Assembly: GCA_025765595.1 (NCBI GenBank)
Contig: JAIVFH010000065.1
Span: 1 to 64,000, forward strand
Length of the DNA: 64,000 nt
From: Obelidium mucronatum
Lineage: Eukaryota > Chytridiomycota > Chytridiomycetes > Chytridiales > Chytriomycetaceae
Direction of reading: 5' to 3'
Shown piece after piece: positions 21,265 through 34,263 of the stretch (its first letter is position 1; every line of letters starts with the position of its first letter). A program made the translations under genes and the position numbers. The notes beneath the pieces were generated by a model that saw nothing but the letters and a program-made list of their open reading frames with translations, was not told where the DNA came from and did not search any database.

Positions 21265-24200
21265 TTAATTGTCAATGCGATTCTGTGACGTTGGCTCAAG
21301 TGGCGATCCGCGCTTTCGGCTCCACACGTCAACCCCTTTTTTCATGCTCTCCAAATCCACATCCAAACCTCTCTTTGCTCCCATATCCTTCAGGAATTCA
21401 ACAAGCCCATCGCGATACTGTTTGAGCTTCGAATTATGCGATGCAGTCCCAATCAATCGTCTCCTTATTTGTGATTGAATCCAATTCTAAAAATGTGGGG
21501 CCTGCCACAGCAATCAGCAAGTCCAGAGGTGTGTGTCCGTTTTTGTCTCTTTGATTTATATCAGTTCCAAGCGTCAAAAATGAGGCAATTGCAGAAGACA
21601 ACCGTTCCGGACTCATACGCAAATCCTTCGCCTTAATTAAAGGTTTGCCTTCCTGGGCTGACTTTGATTCCGCCACACATTCGATCAGCCACTGCTTGAC
21701 GGCTCCATGAATGACATTTCCACCTCCTTTTTCATCTACTCCAACAATAGTCAACCCGATTTCTTCCAAGAAAGTCGTCATAATGGATTTCCTTGGCGCC
21801 AGCTTTGCCGCAGAGAACAAGCTATATCTTAGATTTCCCACTTGAGAGTCTGCAAGAATCGAGCAAGCCAGCGGCGTCAAACCAAGGTTATTGACCAGAG
21901 TTTCTGGACGCTCTTGTGGAACCACCAGCTTAACAACTTGTTCTAAAGCGCGCTTTTCTGGCTCGGCAGTATCTTCGGCGGTTCTACGGAATCTGCTGGT
22001 TGTTGAGGCCAAAATGTGAAGAGGAGTACACCCTGTACTATCCCGAGAAAGCATAAGGTTTCTTCTGCCGGTATCATCCATTCCTTCGATATAGCTCCTT
22101 ATTTTGGAAACCATAATTGTGGAAACCATGGTTTGGAATTCAGGTGGAAGTTCAAGAAGTGTCGCAGCCGCTACTCGGGCCGATACTTGGGTCGGTTTTT
22201 GTAGCAGTGCTTCATCCCCGGGGCTCATAATCACTTCGCTAATATCGGATTTGCCAGCATCGCTCGATCCGTCGTCGTCGTTCATCATGTCTAAAGGTGA
22301 AGTAAGCAGTCACATTCATTGCCAAAAAAATTCGGATGCACACCATCGTCAAGATCCATCGGGTCAAAAGATTCCGCAGGTTGAGAGGTCATTTTCTCCA
22401 ACAGAAGATCAATCCGCTTCTTGGCGCCAAAACTGACCAAATCTGAGATCAACAGAGATCTTTCTTTTTGTAACAAAGAATTTTCAGGAGCAGTCCAGTT
22501 CATCGCTCCTGTTATTGGAATTCCGTTTGAAAAGAATGCGGGACCTGCTTCGGCACAGAGGACATCCAATGGAGTGTGTCCGCTGTTGTTAGAATGATTC
22601 ACGTCGACGCCACGCGCACAATAAGCTGCTATACAAGCAGAAAGTGTTTCTGATCCAAGAATTCGAAGAGATGGATTTTGAAGCGGAGATAGCTTCAAGT
22701 TCACTCGTTGTTGGGTGTTACAATAAGTCAAGAAGGCGCCGAGAGCACCATGAACGACAGTTTTTCCACGAGAATCTATTCCCAACACATTGCATCCAAT
22801 TTTTTCCAGGGCTAATGTAACTGGAGACCTCATGGGTGGACTTCTTGATGAAAGAAAGAAATCACTTGAAGAAAAACTGTCTTCGAAGATAGATATGGCA
22901 AGAGGGGACATCGAATCATTGTTCAACACGTTTAATTCGAGGGGTGAGAGGGATTGTGAGAGAATTCCCACGATGGATCCAAGATCAGATTCTTCCTTCT
23001 CAGTGAGAGTAGCTTTACGAAATCGACGAGAGCCAGCAAACAAATGCAAGGGGAGATTACCCTGATCGTTTTTAGAGCTCAAGCCTTCACGAAACTGTTG
23101 TGGGGAAGTGTCTGAAAGTTTCTTGAGAGACATGACATCTGCACTTTGCGCAAACAGGAAAATTTCGGCTAGCGAAATAGAAACCACTTGAATTTCTTCT
23201 TGATGGGCTGAAAGAACTGTTTGATGTGCTGTCGGTTCCACTGGGCTGATATCTGATAGAATTTTGTTAGTAGAATTCAAAATGTGAGCAAGAAAAAAAC
23301 CTGAGCTGTTGCGTCTCGCAAGACGAGGATCTCTTTTCCTCGATACTAAATTAGCAGATTCTTGGACCGCGACTGAAGATCCGTTGGTAGCTTCCGAAAC
23401 TTTCATTCCCAATTCCTTCTCCAACATCTCGATACTTAAACTCAACCGCTGCACAACATCCAACAAATTTCCTGCAGCCGCTGCTTCTTTTGCCATCACA
23501 AAAATATCCAAAGCAGTCCTCCCATTCTTGTCCTTGTAATTCACATCCCATTCAAGAAGATGACCTGCTGTATCGGAATTTAATTTCTTGCTTTCCAAAC
23601 AGTCTTGTTGTGCCAGCTGACAAAAGATGGATAATACGGGCCAAAGATGGGCATATGTGAGGCCAAGCTCGACAGGAGCGACCACATGAAGTTTCGCAAG
23701 CTTCACAAACAGGTGGGCAAGATCATGAAGAATTGATCCAGACAAAGGGCTCCAATAATTGCAACGAGGAGGTGGGGATCCTGTGAGTGCTCTGTGGCAC
23801 TTCCCAATAACGTCAAGAAAGCAGTCTGTTTTTATGGTAGTAAAATTGTCAATTGGGTTTCAGATGAGCAGCAGCAAAAAAATGTATACCTTTGGGGGGA
23901 GTGTGCATTGGATCAACAATTATTGTTTTGATAATGGAGATTATAGAAGGAGTGAGGCCGTTGGCATTTCGTAAGGCGATTGCATCACGCGAACGGGCAC
24001 CATTTAGCAGCAAATATATAATTTGCAGATTATCTGAAACGACGGTATTTGTTGATGAGAGGGGAACTTCCGGATCAAATATTGCTACAGCTTTATGAAG
24101 CGCCGAATCTCCGTTCCAATCAGTGATAAGCAAATCTACTTGGTGGCGGACCTTCGAACATATTAAGTCCAAGAATCAAAGTATAGCAGACAAACTTACC

Positions 24201-25912
24201 AGCAATTCGACGAATTTGACGTCGCGTTCCCTTACCGCTATATGAAGATGAGAGCCCACGCTACCATGTTCAGAAAACGGTGTAGGTGCGTACAATACAG
24301 CAGTCATGTAGATACAAGGATGAGCAAAAAGATATTCCAATTTCTCAATAGGAAGCTGATGCGTCCAGCGAAGAATGCAAGGCAAGTCGGGTATAATAGC
24401 CAATAACGAGGCTTGGTGTGTAGTGCTTGTCGCAAAAAAGCGAATCAGAGCTTCAAGCGTAGGCGTCATGATCCTTTGGTCCACCAATTGAACCTTCAAA
24501 AATACAATTCGGTCGTCAATATACCGTCGATCACACTCGCACTTCTGGCTCAAAAGAAACATTGCGGATTCATCCGCTCTCACAGAGAGAGCTAATTCGG
24601 CAGTTTTCACGCTGAATCTTCTTGAGTCGGGGGCTTTGGCTTTCAAAGGTCGGCGGTACGCCCCAATTCGATGGAAGAAGCGAACAGCAGCAGGAAAACG
24701 AATGGCGAAATGAATTAAATCGGCGCTGTAAATGGTCAAATCGGATCGCGCGCCATCATAATCCGCAAACCAGGGCTTTTCGAGGTCAAAGTGCATGTAC
24801 TTTGGATAATTGGGGGGATTTGGAATCCTGCTATCAAGCAGCCAGCACATATCCACGAGTTCATGAAATGGCTTCAATGGCGTTCCATCCGTCCATTTCC
24901 ATTCAAGACATTCATAATTCCCACTGGAAACCGCTTTGGTAATTGTAGTTTGCGACAAATCATGCTTGCGATCCGAATACCTTAGAATCCAATCAAATAA
25001 GTGTTTGTGGCAGTGAATGATCGCGAACACGATTGGATCACGGTTTTTGGAGTCCAGTTGAGAAGCCAGATCTGGGATATGCTCAAGAAAATTATCCAAC
25101 AAATGACACAGCAAATTAACAGACTCCGCACTGGGTACAAGACCAGGAGTACGTTCTACGCGAGCAGCCAAAAGGAGAAAGTATTCGCCATCAGCCTTGT
25201 TTGTCCACAACGTGGGATCCGCATCTGCACGAGTCACGAATTCTGTAACTACCGATTGAAGAGCTGACGAGTAAGGGAATCTTATCATATGGTAAGCAAG
25301 ACTCGGCAGCTCAATCGCGGCGCCATGATTGACCAGATGTTGGGCCGAGCTGGGATGGTTTCCCCACATGGCCAGCAAGAAGGGGGTGGTTTCTCCCAGC
25401 TCCGCGACTTTGATGACAGTTTTTTGAGACGAATGGACGTGTTCGAGGGGTGTACTGACTGCCGATTGTAGTGCATCTGCTGGAATCCCCTTCAAATAGT
25501 CCAGCAAAAGTGAAGGAAACGGAAGAAGAAAAAACAGCGGCGGCACCAGCAGCGATCCGGCTTTTGTATCTGACGAAAACTTGAGCTTTGTGTGTGTATT
25601 TGAGTTTCGTTCGATGAAGTCTGTGAACTCCGAAGCAGAGACTTCAACAGGCAATAAAAGCGACGATCCAGCCAGCCGGGTCAGTGTCCAGCGCGCTGAA
25701 TTGTTTGAATTCAGCACCTGTAGAGACTCAGGTGAAAGGCCAATGTTCTGAGCCGATGTTGACGGTAAATACTAAGTGCTGAGCACAACATACACACTCA
25801 CCAGCGGCACTTTGAATTTGGGCTGATCGCGCCGAATGATGACCGAATTACTTCTCAGAGACAGGCGATTAGCTTCGATGGTTGGGAAGCCCACGGGTGG
25901 GAACGTGCCCAT
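21265..25912 (-). CDS. Very large ankyrin-type repeat protein
   Basis: Exons 25802-25912, 24200-25747, 23890-24151 and the block 21265-23825 encode ~1,480 residues. Scattered ankyrin-like signatures occur: GETTPFLLAMWGNHPSS, WNGDSALHKAVAIF, GCTPLHILAS and GHTPLDLLIAVAGP. The last two thirds are a tandem duplication: the unit ending GHTPLDVLCAEAGPAFF is repeated ~430 residues on as GHTPLDLLIAVAGPTFL. Ankyrin arrays mediate protein binding; no catalytic domain is seen. Two frame problems occur. At ~22,290 a stop (TAG) is followed two bases later by ATG, bridged by a 23-nt GT..AG intron or explained by a one-base error. At ~21,440 a TAA interrupts the second unit and one base must be skipped. 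It may be one gene or two. Confidence 0.65.
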
Positions 25913-25942
25913 GTTTCCAAGAATAAAACCGTAAAAGAATAT

Positions 25943-27010
25943 TTATTTTCCCATGCTCTCCATAACAGTTGCTTTCGTGATTGAAAGGCTGGTTCCCTCA
26001 CTTTGACTGATTGGCATAAAGATGGTTTTTTGCCCACTGTTGCGAGACATGGCCGTGATAGTTTCCAAATACCTGATCTGCATCGCCGCTGGTGCGTTCA
26101 GAATATCTGCTGCCTCTCGTTGGAGCTTAGCTGACTCTACTTCAGCACGGGCGAGGATGATCTTGGATTCTCCTATGCGCTTTTGCTTTGCTGCAGCCGA
26201 GAGTGTCTCTTGCAGCTCTCTGCTGAATTGGAGGTCCTTAATCAGCATGCTTTCGATTTTAACACCCCATGAACGCGCAGGCTCCTCGATGATTGCCTAG
26301 GTGTGCTTCTTAGACAACAATCTCACAGTTGTTCTTTTATACTCTCTTCTGACCTGAATCTCTTGCGCAATCGTTTCTCGGTGCTCTAAACTTTCTTGGA
26401 GGGTTTTTGTTCCCATAATGTGACGAAGTGTCGTTTGAGTGCGTTCCACCAACGCTTTCCTAACATCCGAAACAAGAAAAGTTGCAATATATGGGTTGAT
26501 CACTTCCCAATAGATAACAGAGTCAATGGAAACGTTCACGTTATCCTTGGTCATGATTATTTGCTGAGGAATATCCTGTTGCCCAGTGTTATTAAATACT
26601 ACAAAAAAGTAAAAGCATACTTCAATCTGAATCTTGATATCAGCTCTTCTGATTTCTTCTGTAATAACATTAATCTTCCACAATCCGGGGTCGACGCTGT
26701 TGATTGGTATTAATTTGTAGATCCCGGTATTCTTCAGTTAGAAACCTCTTGTAATATCTTCCGTATCGCGAAATAAGACCAACAGATCCCTGCTCAACAA
26801 TTCTAAAGGATTGGGAAAGCAACAGCAGCAAGGGAACATTCCAAAGAAGCCGCAGAAACCTCCCAAGGTGTTCATACAAAATTCGTATGCACCTGCATTA
26901 TCGTTGTATGGAAGTTGGATTTCATGTGCATAGCTCTTTTGCATTGCCCGGCCGTCGCTGCCGATCGCCATGGTCGTAAGCAGCGACTGATCGGATGTTT
27001 GTGCAGCCAT
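25943..27010 (-). CDS. Stomatin/SPFH (band 7) family protein, copy 2
   Basis: Exons 26747-27010, 26621-26697, 26354-26575 and 25943-26296 give ~305 residues once one base is allowed for. It parallels copy 1 motif by motif: GMFPCCCCFPNP, VEQGSVGLISRYGRYYK, VSIDSVIYWEV and ARSWGVKIESMLIKDLQF. The intron after RYYK lies at the same codon as in copy 1. Compared with copy 1 the frame slips at ~26,805, where CCTTTAGAATT lacks one base between the FPNP and VEQG blocks. This is either an assembly indel or a recent lesion. Its stop is 30 bp upstream of the ankyrin gene's ATG. Predicted role: lipid-microdomain scaffold. Confidence 0.85.
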
Positions 27011-27091
27011 GAGACTTCTTGGAATTGTCAATTTAAAAATAATACTGTAGAATACTAAAACACATGAATTTATTGAGACCAGTTAAACCAT

Positions 27092-30000
27092 TTATCTTCC
27101 ATATTGTTGCTGTTGTTGCTGCTGTTGCTGCAAGTATAAGAGTTGCTGCGGTGTCAAGTTCCCACCCTGCTGATTCTGGAAACCTTGTTGTGGTTGTTGC
27201 ATTGGCATACTTTGGAAAGCTCTGCTGCATACCGCCCATCATCCCAGGTTGCTGTTGCATATATGCCTGCTGGTTCATTTGCATTGGCATCGATGTATTG
27301 GTGTTGAATCCTTGTAGTTGTTGTTGTTGTTGCATTAATGGATTCATACCCATTCCTATCATACTTGCTTGGGGCTGTTGAGGGGGCATCATAGCCGCAC
27401 TTTGTCTCGTACTGCTAGAAAAGACCGAGGAATTGGAAGACAATGGATCTAAATCTTTCAAAGCCGCATATCGATCTCCCGGGTTTGATTGTTGGGATTG
27501 TAACTGCTGCTGTGGAAGAGATTGGAACCCGTTCATCATTCCCATATTTCCACCCAACATAGCCCCATTGTTCATAACTGGGGACATCATTCCAGGAATG
27601 TTTTGTTGCATCATGGGCTGCTGTTGCTGTTGCATGCCACCCATAGCATTGGACATACCTGAAGAGAAAGTCAGCAACGAAGAATCTTGCCTGACAAAAA
27701 AAGTACGTACTTCCAAAAGCAGCAGAACGACCACTAACAGGAACAAAAGCTGTACTTGGACCACCAGACGGAGTTGGAATAAGTGCCGGCTGCATCGGCC
27801 TCAAAGCAGCCAAACGTCTCTGTTCGGCCAGTTGAGCCTCTAATCTTGCTGTTTCATCCTTCATGACCTTCAACTGCGCCGCTTTCTGAGCTTCTACTTT
27901 AGCGAGTTCTAATTGCCGGCGCTGCTGTTCGAGTTCTGCTGCCTTTCGAGCTGCGAGAGCGGTTTGTTGCTCAGCAAGTGCTTTCTGCTGTTGCAACTGT
28001 AAAGCAGCGGCCTCGGCCTGCTTTTGTGCACTTAATGCTTGCTGCTGTTGGGCGTTAAGGAGCTGTTGCTGCTGCGTTAGAAGATCTTTCGCTTTCTGCT
28101 GCTGTTGGTTTATGAGTTGACTTTGGAGGCCCGAAGAAGACGAAGTTGGTGACATGGTAACAGGGGCGGTTCTGACGCCATTATTGAATGAGCTATTCTG
28201 TCCCGCCCAAGGATTTACGTTGGACTGAGACGGTGCGCGATGAGCACCGGAAGCTCCTGCTTTGTCCTGAGTCAGAAGCTCGGTTGCAGCAAGTATAGAT
28301 TGAGAGTTGATACCAGCTCCAGTTGGGCGGGCTGAGAATTGAATGTCAGTTCATAAAACTTCAAATCGTGGATAACACCTCTGTTTCCTTTCAATAACGC
28401 AGATGTGGTTCCCGCAGTTCCGTGAAGTTCCTGTTCTTGCAATTGGCGTGCATATTGTTCATCGGCAAGAATTTGATCGATTTTCTGACATGTTGAATTT
28501 AATTTTCTACTGCTCTGCTGAAAAACATACCTCGCTGGATCCTAATTTTGCTCGCTGGGCGATGGCGAATCCAGCACCACTAGCAACAGCTGTAGAAGCA
28601 TATTTTCGAATGCGAATGATGTCTCCTTCACTGATACCAAGTGCCTTTAAGACATCACGATCGATCCCATCCAAGACAGATCGGTCAAGCTTCTCACGAA
28701 CAAAGGCTGTAGCATATTCGCCAGCATCCGATGACGCGATTCCCGCTTTAAGCAACCAATCCCGCCAATCAAATCCATTGTAAATATAGGCAGTAGCTGG
28801 AAGTAGAGTTGAAGCTCCGGGACGAACTCTGGCGGCGCCCGGGGTTGGCACACCAACAGAGGCACCTCCACTAACATTTGCGTAGCCTGGAATAGTTCGA
28901 ATGTGTTCGATTTCGCCGGGTGCCAGTTTATCCAACGGAACAGCAATCTTGACACCATTCACCTTGTGTAGATGTACTTTTCCATCCGAAACACTGATGA
29001 ATTCGGCTTCGACAGTGAATCCTCCTGTTTTGTCAACCCACTTTCTGACTTTGGCAGGATTTGGTTCTGTTGTCGTATTGAACATAAGATCCTTTCACAA
29101 CGCCTGAATAAGAACTCACTGTCTGATGGCGCTCTTTTCACATCATCTGCTGGTTTGGACACAGGTGCTGCAGGTCGTTCTGAAGAGAAAGTCACTAACA
29201 GCAATATTCAAGACCATGGAATATACCTGGCAAACGAGGAACTGCCGACGGAATCGACATTGGAGTCGATGGTGCATCATTCCTTTTGGGCAATGCAGGA
29301 GCGGCAGAAGAAGCGGGAGGGCGCGACAATAAAGCCGGTTTCTTGTTCGCCTCTTCTTCGGCCCGCCGACGTTCTTCTTGCATCCGAGCGTGCTTTGCGG
29401 TCTCTTCAACACGTCGACGATCCGCCTCTAATCTTTGCTGCCTTTGCTCTTCTTCTCTTTCTCTACGTTCATAATCGCGTTGTTGTTGCTCTTCTTGTTG
29501 CCTTCTCTGAGCTTCTACAGCTGCATTGGCGCCTCCGCTCTTCATCTAAACAACATTTCACCAGCTGCTCTTACCTAAGATAAGGGTTTAAACAAACCTC
29601 TACATATAGCTTTGGAACAAGTCCTTCGCCTTGTCGGTGAACTAGACGAACCATCCACCAATCATCATCAGAAGAGTCCAACACAATCAATTCTTCATCT
29701 TCCCGAATACTAAGTTCCTCATCATTGGTTGCTTCGTAGTCATAAAGGGCGATTGCAGTTTTTCCACCTGTTTGGGAAGGACGAGCGGACTGTTGTGGGG
29801 CTGGAGCTGGCGGTACAAAGGCAGGAGCTGCTGGCGGGGTAAAAACAGGCGCCGGAGGAGGGGATGGAATGTCATTATGGAATGAGGGTATTCCCTTCAA
29901 AGAACCTTCGGGTGGTCCCATGTTGGGTGGTGGGCCAGTCAAAATGGGACCAGAGACTTTGCTCTAAACATGAAACGGGCATTTAAAAACTACAATATCG

Positions 30001-31149
30001 AAGGTGGCACAAACGAAATTCAAACCAAAGTAGTGACTTCTTCCAACCGTTTGATGAGCTTGTCCAAATTCTCTTTCTCCCCTTCAAATTCCCGCACATC
30101 ACTTCCGAATTCAAGAGTCACTTTCTTTCCTTTCTTTTCATGAAATTTAGACAGTTGCTTAAAGTCCCATTTTTCAAGAACGTTCTATTCAATTTGTAAG
30201 ACATTGATATTCATGTCTTAGGCTTCATCTAACTCACGCTGAAAATCGGCTCACAGAGGTAAATGATATAGTCATTTCCAATGCCGACAGCACACTCTTT
30301 TCGTTCCTTCTTTTTCTTCTTGTCCAATTCCTACGCACAAAGTATAAGCGCATCTAAGAAACTCACTGATATATAGATCGATGGTTACTCACAAATACAA
30401 CAATAAGCTTCACGTCAGGTGGCGCCTTTTCCTTCTCGCTCTTTTTCGGTCCTGTGGCGGCAACTCCAAACATGTCCAGTGTGTTTAACAGAACCGCTTT
30501 CTGCTCAGCAGCATCGCCAGCAATCGCTGGAACCACGCTGGCAGGCTTAGCAGCTGCGGCAGGATTGACAGACGCTTCCTGGTAAATGTTGTAATGTTGT
30601 TAGAAAGCCTCTCTCAATTCCTTCCCCGATCTACTCCGGCAGAAATAAAATCAAGAGCATAATATACAACTTTAAATATTTTGAGTGTGAATGATCTACA
30701 TACAAGGTAATTCGCAGGTGCAAGTCCAGCCTCTTTGTCAATGCGCACAAACCACCATTCAGGATCATCATTCTCGTAAACTAACACCGTTGCATTTTCG
30801 AAGAAACTAATTTCTTCATCGGTTCGTGCTTCGTAATCGTATAGGGCTGAAGCAATCAGTTTGGGCTCAATCTAATGCAAATAAACACTCATCAGCAACG
30901 CTGCGGCCTCCCGGACCTTCCAAAGGAAAATGACAAAAAATCAATAGTCACCTCTTCTAGATAGTTAACAGGCGCTAGTCCTTGCTTTGCGTCCTGAAAG
31001 GCATCGCTATTGAGTCGTTCCTGGCACAACCACCACTCGGGATCCGAGTCATCCAAGACAAGAAGCATCGTCCCTTCGCGGATCGTTAGCTCTTCATCTG
31101 TTCGCGCGTCGTAATCGAACGCTGCCCGCGCGACTATTTTACACTTCAT
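27092..31149 (-). CDS. SLA1: Sla1-like endocytic actin-assembly adaptor
   Basis: Twelve short exons between 31149 and 27092. Domains in order: SH3 (ARAAFDYDARTDEELTI), SH3 (ALYDYEARTDEEISF), a linker with a KKKKKERKE stretch, a Pro-rich segment, a third SH3 (ALYDYEATNDEELSI), and an E/R/Q-rich coiled coil. These are followed by an SHD1 domain (KWVDKTGGFTVEAEFISV), a SAM-like SHD2 region (WRDWLLKAGIASSDAGEYA) and a long Gln-rich tail. This is the yeast Sla1 architecture: cargo NPFxD binding by SHD1 and coupling of clathrin coats to Arp2/3 actin assembly at the plasma membrane. The last ~40 codons need one base removed at ~27,213 (GG) to keep the Gln-rich frame and end in QYGR. Confidence 0.9.
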
Positions 31150-31235
31150 TTTGTAATTTCTTCGAGAACCTTTCGATTTATAACAGTCACAAAAACAACT
31201 GTGCATAAACCAGGCGCCAACCTCTTTTATTCATT

Positions 31236-32879
31236 TCACGACCCTCGGCTTAAAGCAGCAGACTCTCTTGCGTGGCCCCCAAAACTCCACAAGAGCAACA
31301 AATCATATACAATCTTCAAGCCGCCACATACAAAAAAGCAATAATCAAAATATCCGCGCTCCATCATCCATCCTGCAAGCGTAGGTCCAAAGGCAGAACC
31401 CAGACTCTTGACAATGTTGGTAAGTCCGATTACTGCCGTTCGTTCGCTAGGCTGCACGATCGAAGCAACGTACGCTTGCCGTGGTCCCACATCCATCTGG
31501 AAAACAAGAATTTAGGAAGAAACATGTACAAAATTTACAAGTTGAAAACGGAGACCGAAAGATTTGTGAAATGCAATACTTACTTGTGAAATCGAGTACC
31601 TCAAGAAGAGAATCGCTGTTGACCAAAACAAGTTTGGCATCAATGGAACCATAATCATCAGTACGTTGCTTGGCAGATGGGTAAACACCATTGTATTCAC
31701 GAGTCCGACTTTTCCAGATACCCAACCAGCCAAGAGAGATGATATGCCGGCCAGAATATTGGATACGAAAAGAATGCTGCCAAGATATGCTTCGTCCACG
31801 TTATACTTTTGATTGAACCAGTAGGCTAGAATGGAACCCGTGATTACACTTCCTGCAAAAGAGTCCAGAGTGAATAAGAAACACAGTTTGGCGACAGTGT
31901 ATCGCGATTCGGGGCTCAAGTTGAGTCCTGGGAGCCAGTTACTCCGCGATGGAGTAGAAATTTGATGGGCCGTATTCAATAATGGGGTGCGTTCTGATTG
32001 GGCAGCAGACTGGCCCCCTTCAACAGACTCGGCTGTACGTTCTGGCTCGATGTTGCTGGAAAGATTCGAGAAAGCAACTGCCAAAAAAATGCCAACAACT
32101 CCATAAGCCCCAATAATTACTCTATATGATTCGAGCTTGGAAAACGGCGTTGTGGCAGCTGTCACGTCTCTATCAATGTGGAGGCTTGGTGATTCACAAA
32201 GCATCGTGACTGAATAAACAATAGAGAAGAAGGAATAATCGACGGACAAGCAAGAAATAACAAGTCCGGATGCGAGACTTCCGATTGCGGTTGCCACGTA
32301 GCCGATCAGGTTGTACCAAGCAAAGAGGATTGCTCTGTGTCACACTATCAATCAACGCAAAGCAAACAAAGAACATAACAGATCGAACCTTGAACCAGCC
32401 GGAATAAAGTTTGATAGGACTGATTGTTCCAGGGCCATAAACGGACCGACCTCGTTACCAGATGGTGAAATGACACCAATGGTTCCAATGAATACAACCA
32501 GTGAATAGTAAACCCATCCGACCCATCCATCACGCTCGTTTTCAGCTGTATTTCCGCCGAGCCAATTATTAAATGTGGCCAACGTTGGCAGGAGCGATAA
32601 CGAAAGACCCGCAAACACCATCAATCCAGAACCCAGAACGAGCATGAACTTTCTACCAATATGATCAGCATTGCCGGTGACATATAGGCTGATGACTGCG
32701 TCTCCGATAAGAGTCACAGTCAAGAAGCTTCCAATCACAGCTTCTGTCAGACCAAGGGCCTTGACAAAGAGAACCAGAATCACGCCAATTAGCCCATAAG
32801 CAAACAGACGCATAGCTCGAGTTACAAACAATGCCCCGGCGTCGCGTGGGAGCGTCAGCAGTAAGTGGGCATCAAACAT
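31236..32879 (-). CDS. Major facilitator superfamily transporter
   Basis: Exons 32389-32879, 31584-32334 and 31236-31496 give exactly 500 residues with about 12 hydrophobic helices. The MFS loop motif appears as GNADHIGRKFMLVLGS between helices 2 and 3, and a related GWVSGKVGLVNTMV in the second half. DVGPRQAYVASIVQP and ERTAVIGLTNIVKSLGSAFGP mark helices 10-11. A large hydrophilic loop separates the halves. It resembles uncharacterised fungal MFS proteins of the multidrug-like type; the substrate is unknown. The ATG at 32879 is ~90 bp from the divergent BET2 start, so the two genes share a short promoter. Confidence 0.9.
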
Positions 32880-32967
32880 GCAATTCACGACAAGAAATTA
32901 CAGATGTCTAGAAACGAATCAAAAGATCAAATTGGCGATTGAAAAGAATCTGGTTGTTGCTTTCTGG

Positions 32968-34235
32968 ATGTTTGAAAAGATGTCAAAATCAACTCCAATT
33001 CTCGCGACAGCGAAGCATATTGCGTACATCCAGCAACTGGATAACGTACGAGTCCATTATATCTGATACTATTAGAGCATTATTCTGAACCTTGGTTTAT
33101 CAGCAAAAGGACTCATTCGAATACTGGGCGGGAGAACATCTGAGGTTGAATGGCGTCTACTGGGGTTTAACGTCTCTCCACCTCCTCAAGCATCCAGAAG
33201 CCTTGGATTCGGCGCAGATCATTAATTATGTACTCTCCTGCCAACATGCGAACGGTATGGACCCTTTGGCCCCAAACGATACACTGTTGATATTAACTAG
33301 GCGCATTTGGCGGCCACGTTGGGCACGATCCGCATCTCTTGTACACACTCAGCGCTGTTCAAATACTTGCAACTTTGGATGCTTTGGATCGAATCGACGG
33401 AGATCAAGTCGCCAATTGTTGAGTTGTCGTTTCCAAGTTTGTGAACTTCAAGTTAACCAGCTTCTTTTCTTTCTCTCCTTGGAAGACGTTAAATCTCTGC
33501 AACAGCCCGACGGATCGTTTTCGGGTGACGAGTTTAACGAAATCGATACTCGCTTCTCCTATTGCGCCGTCAACTGTTTGTCTTTGTTGAATCGCTTGAA
33601 AGAACCATACATTGACATTGATGCCGCTGTGGATTTCTTGCATGCGTGTAAAAACTTTGATGGCGGTTATGGTTCCGTTCCTGGGGCAGAGAGCCACTCT
33701 GGCCAAATATTTTGTTGTGTTGGCGCATTGGCTATCTTGGTAACCTGAAATCAACTTTCCCCTGCCTCTCTTTGACATGTTTTTATTTAATTTTTTTAGG
33801 GGCGTCTTGAGTTGATTGAGACGGATCGTTTGGGGTGGTGGCTTGCCGAGCGACAGCTCAAGAATGGCGGATTGAACGGCCGGCCAGAGAAGCTAGAAGA
33901 TGTTTGTTATTCGTGGTGGGTTCTCAGTTGTTTGTCGATAATGGATCGGATTCATTGGATTAATCGCGATATGCTGGTGGAGTTTATTTTAAATGCTCAA
34001 GATACGGATGGTGGTGGTATTGCCGATCGCCCAGGCGATGTATCTGACGTATTTCATACACTTTTTGGTATTGCTGGTGAGTTTCCTTTTTTTCAATTGT
34101 TTTTGAATATTTGATGGTACTGAACGCGAATAACCAGGACTCTCGCTGCTTGGCTACCCTGATTTAGAAGCAGTTGATCCCCGATACTGCATGCCAGTCA
34201 AAGTAATCAAGCGTCTCGGGATTGCGAGTAAATAA
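32968..34235 (+). CDS. BET2: Rab geranylgeranyltransferase beta subunit
   Basis: Six exons (32968-33045, 33104-33254, 33301-33417, 33486-33739, 33800-34076, 34138-34235) give ~324 residues, the normal size. The alpha-alpha barrel repeats carry the family motifs: [77 protein letters not shown] and [20 protein letters not shown]. Zinc ligands are the Asp and Cys of EDVCYSW and the His of DVFHT. It geranylgeranylates Rab GTPases together with the alpha subunit and REP. An ATG four codons further in (MSKSTPIL) is an equally good start. Confidence 0.93.
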
Positions 34236-34263
34236 AATATAGGGGTTTATTACAAGAAAAAGT

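Noticed and set aside
21480..21505. A 22-nt GTGGCAGG..TTTAG intron in the ankyrin gene
   Set aside because: It would delete the AGPTF block, which is conserved in the sister repeat unit (AGPAF).
26798..26832. A 35-nt intron that would cure the frame of stomatin copy 2
   Set aside because: It would remove the FPNP block that stomatin copy 1 and family members keep; a single missing base is simpler.
27070..28140. CAG/CAA-rich tract as a possible CRISPR or structured repeat array
   Set aside because: It is an irregular trinucleotide-type run coding for the Gln-rich tail of the Sla1-like protein.
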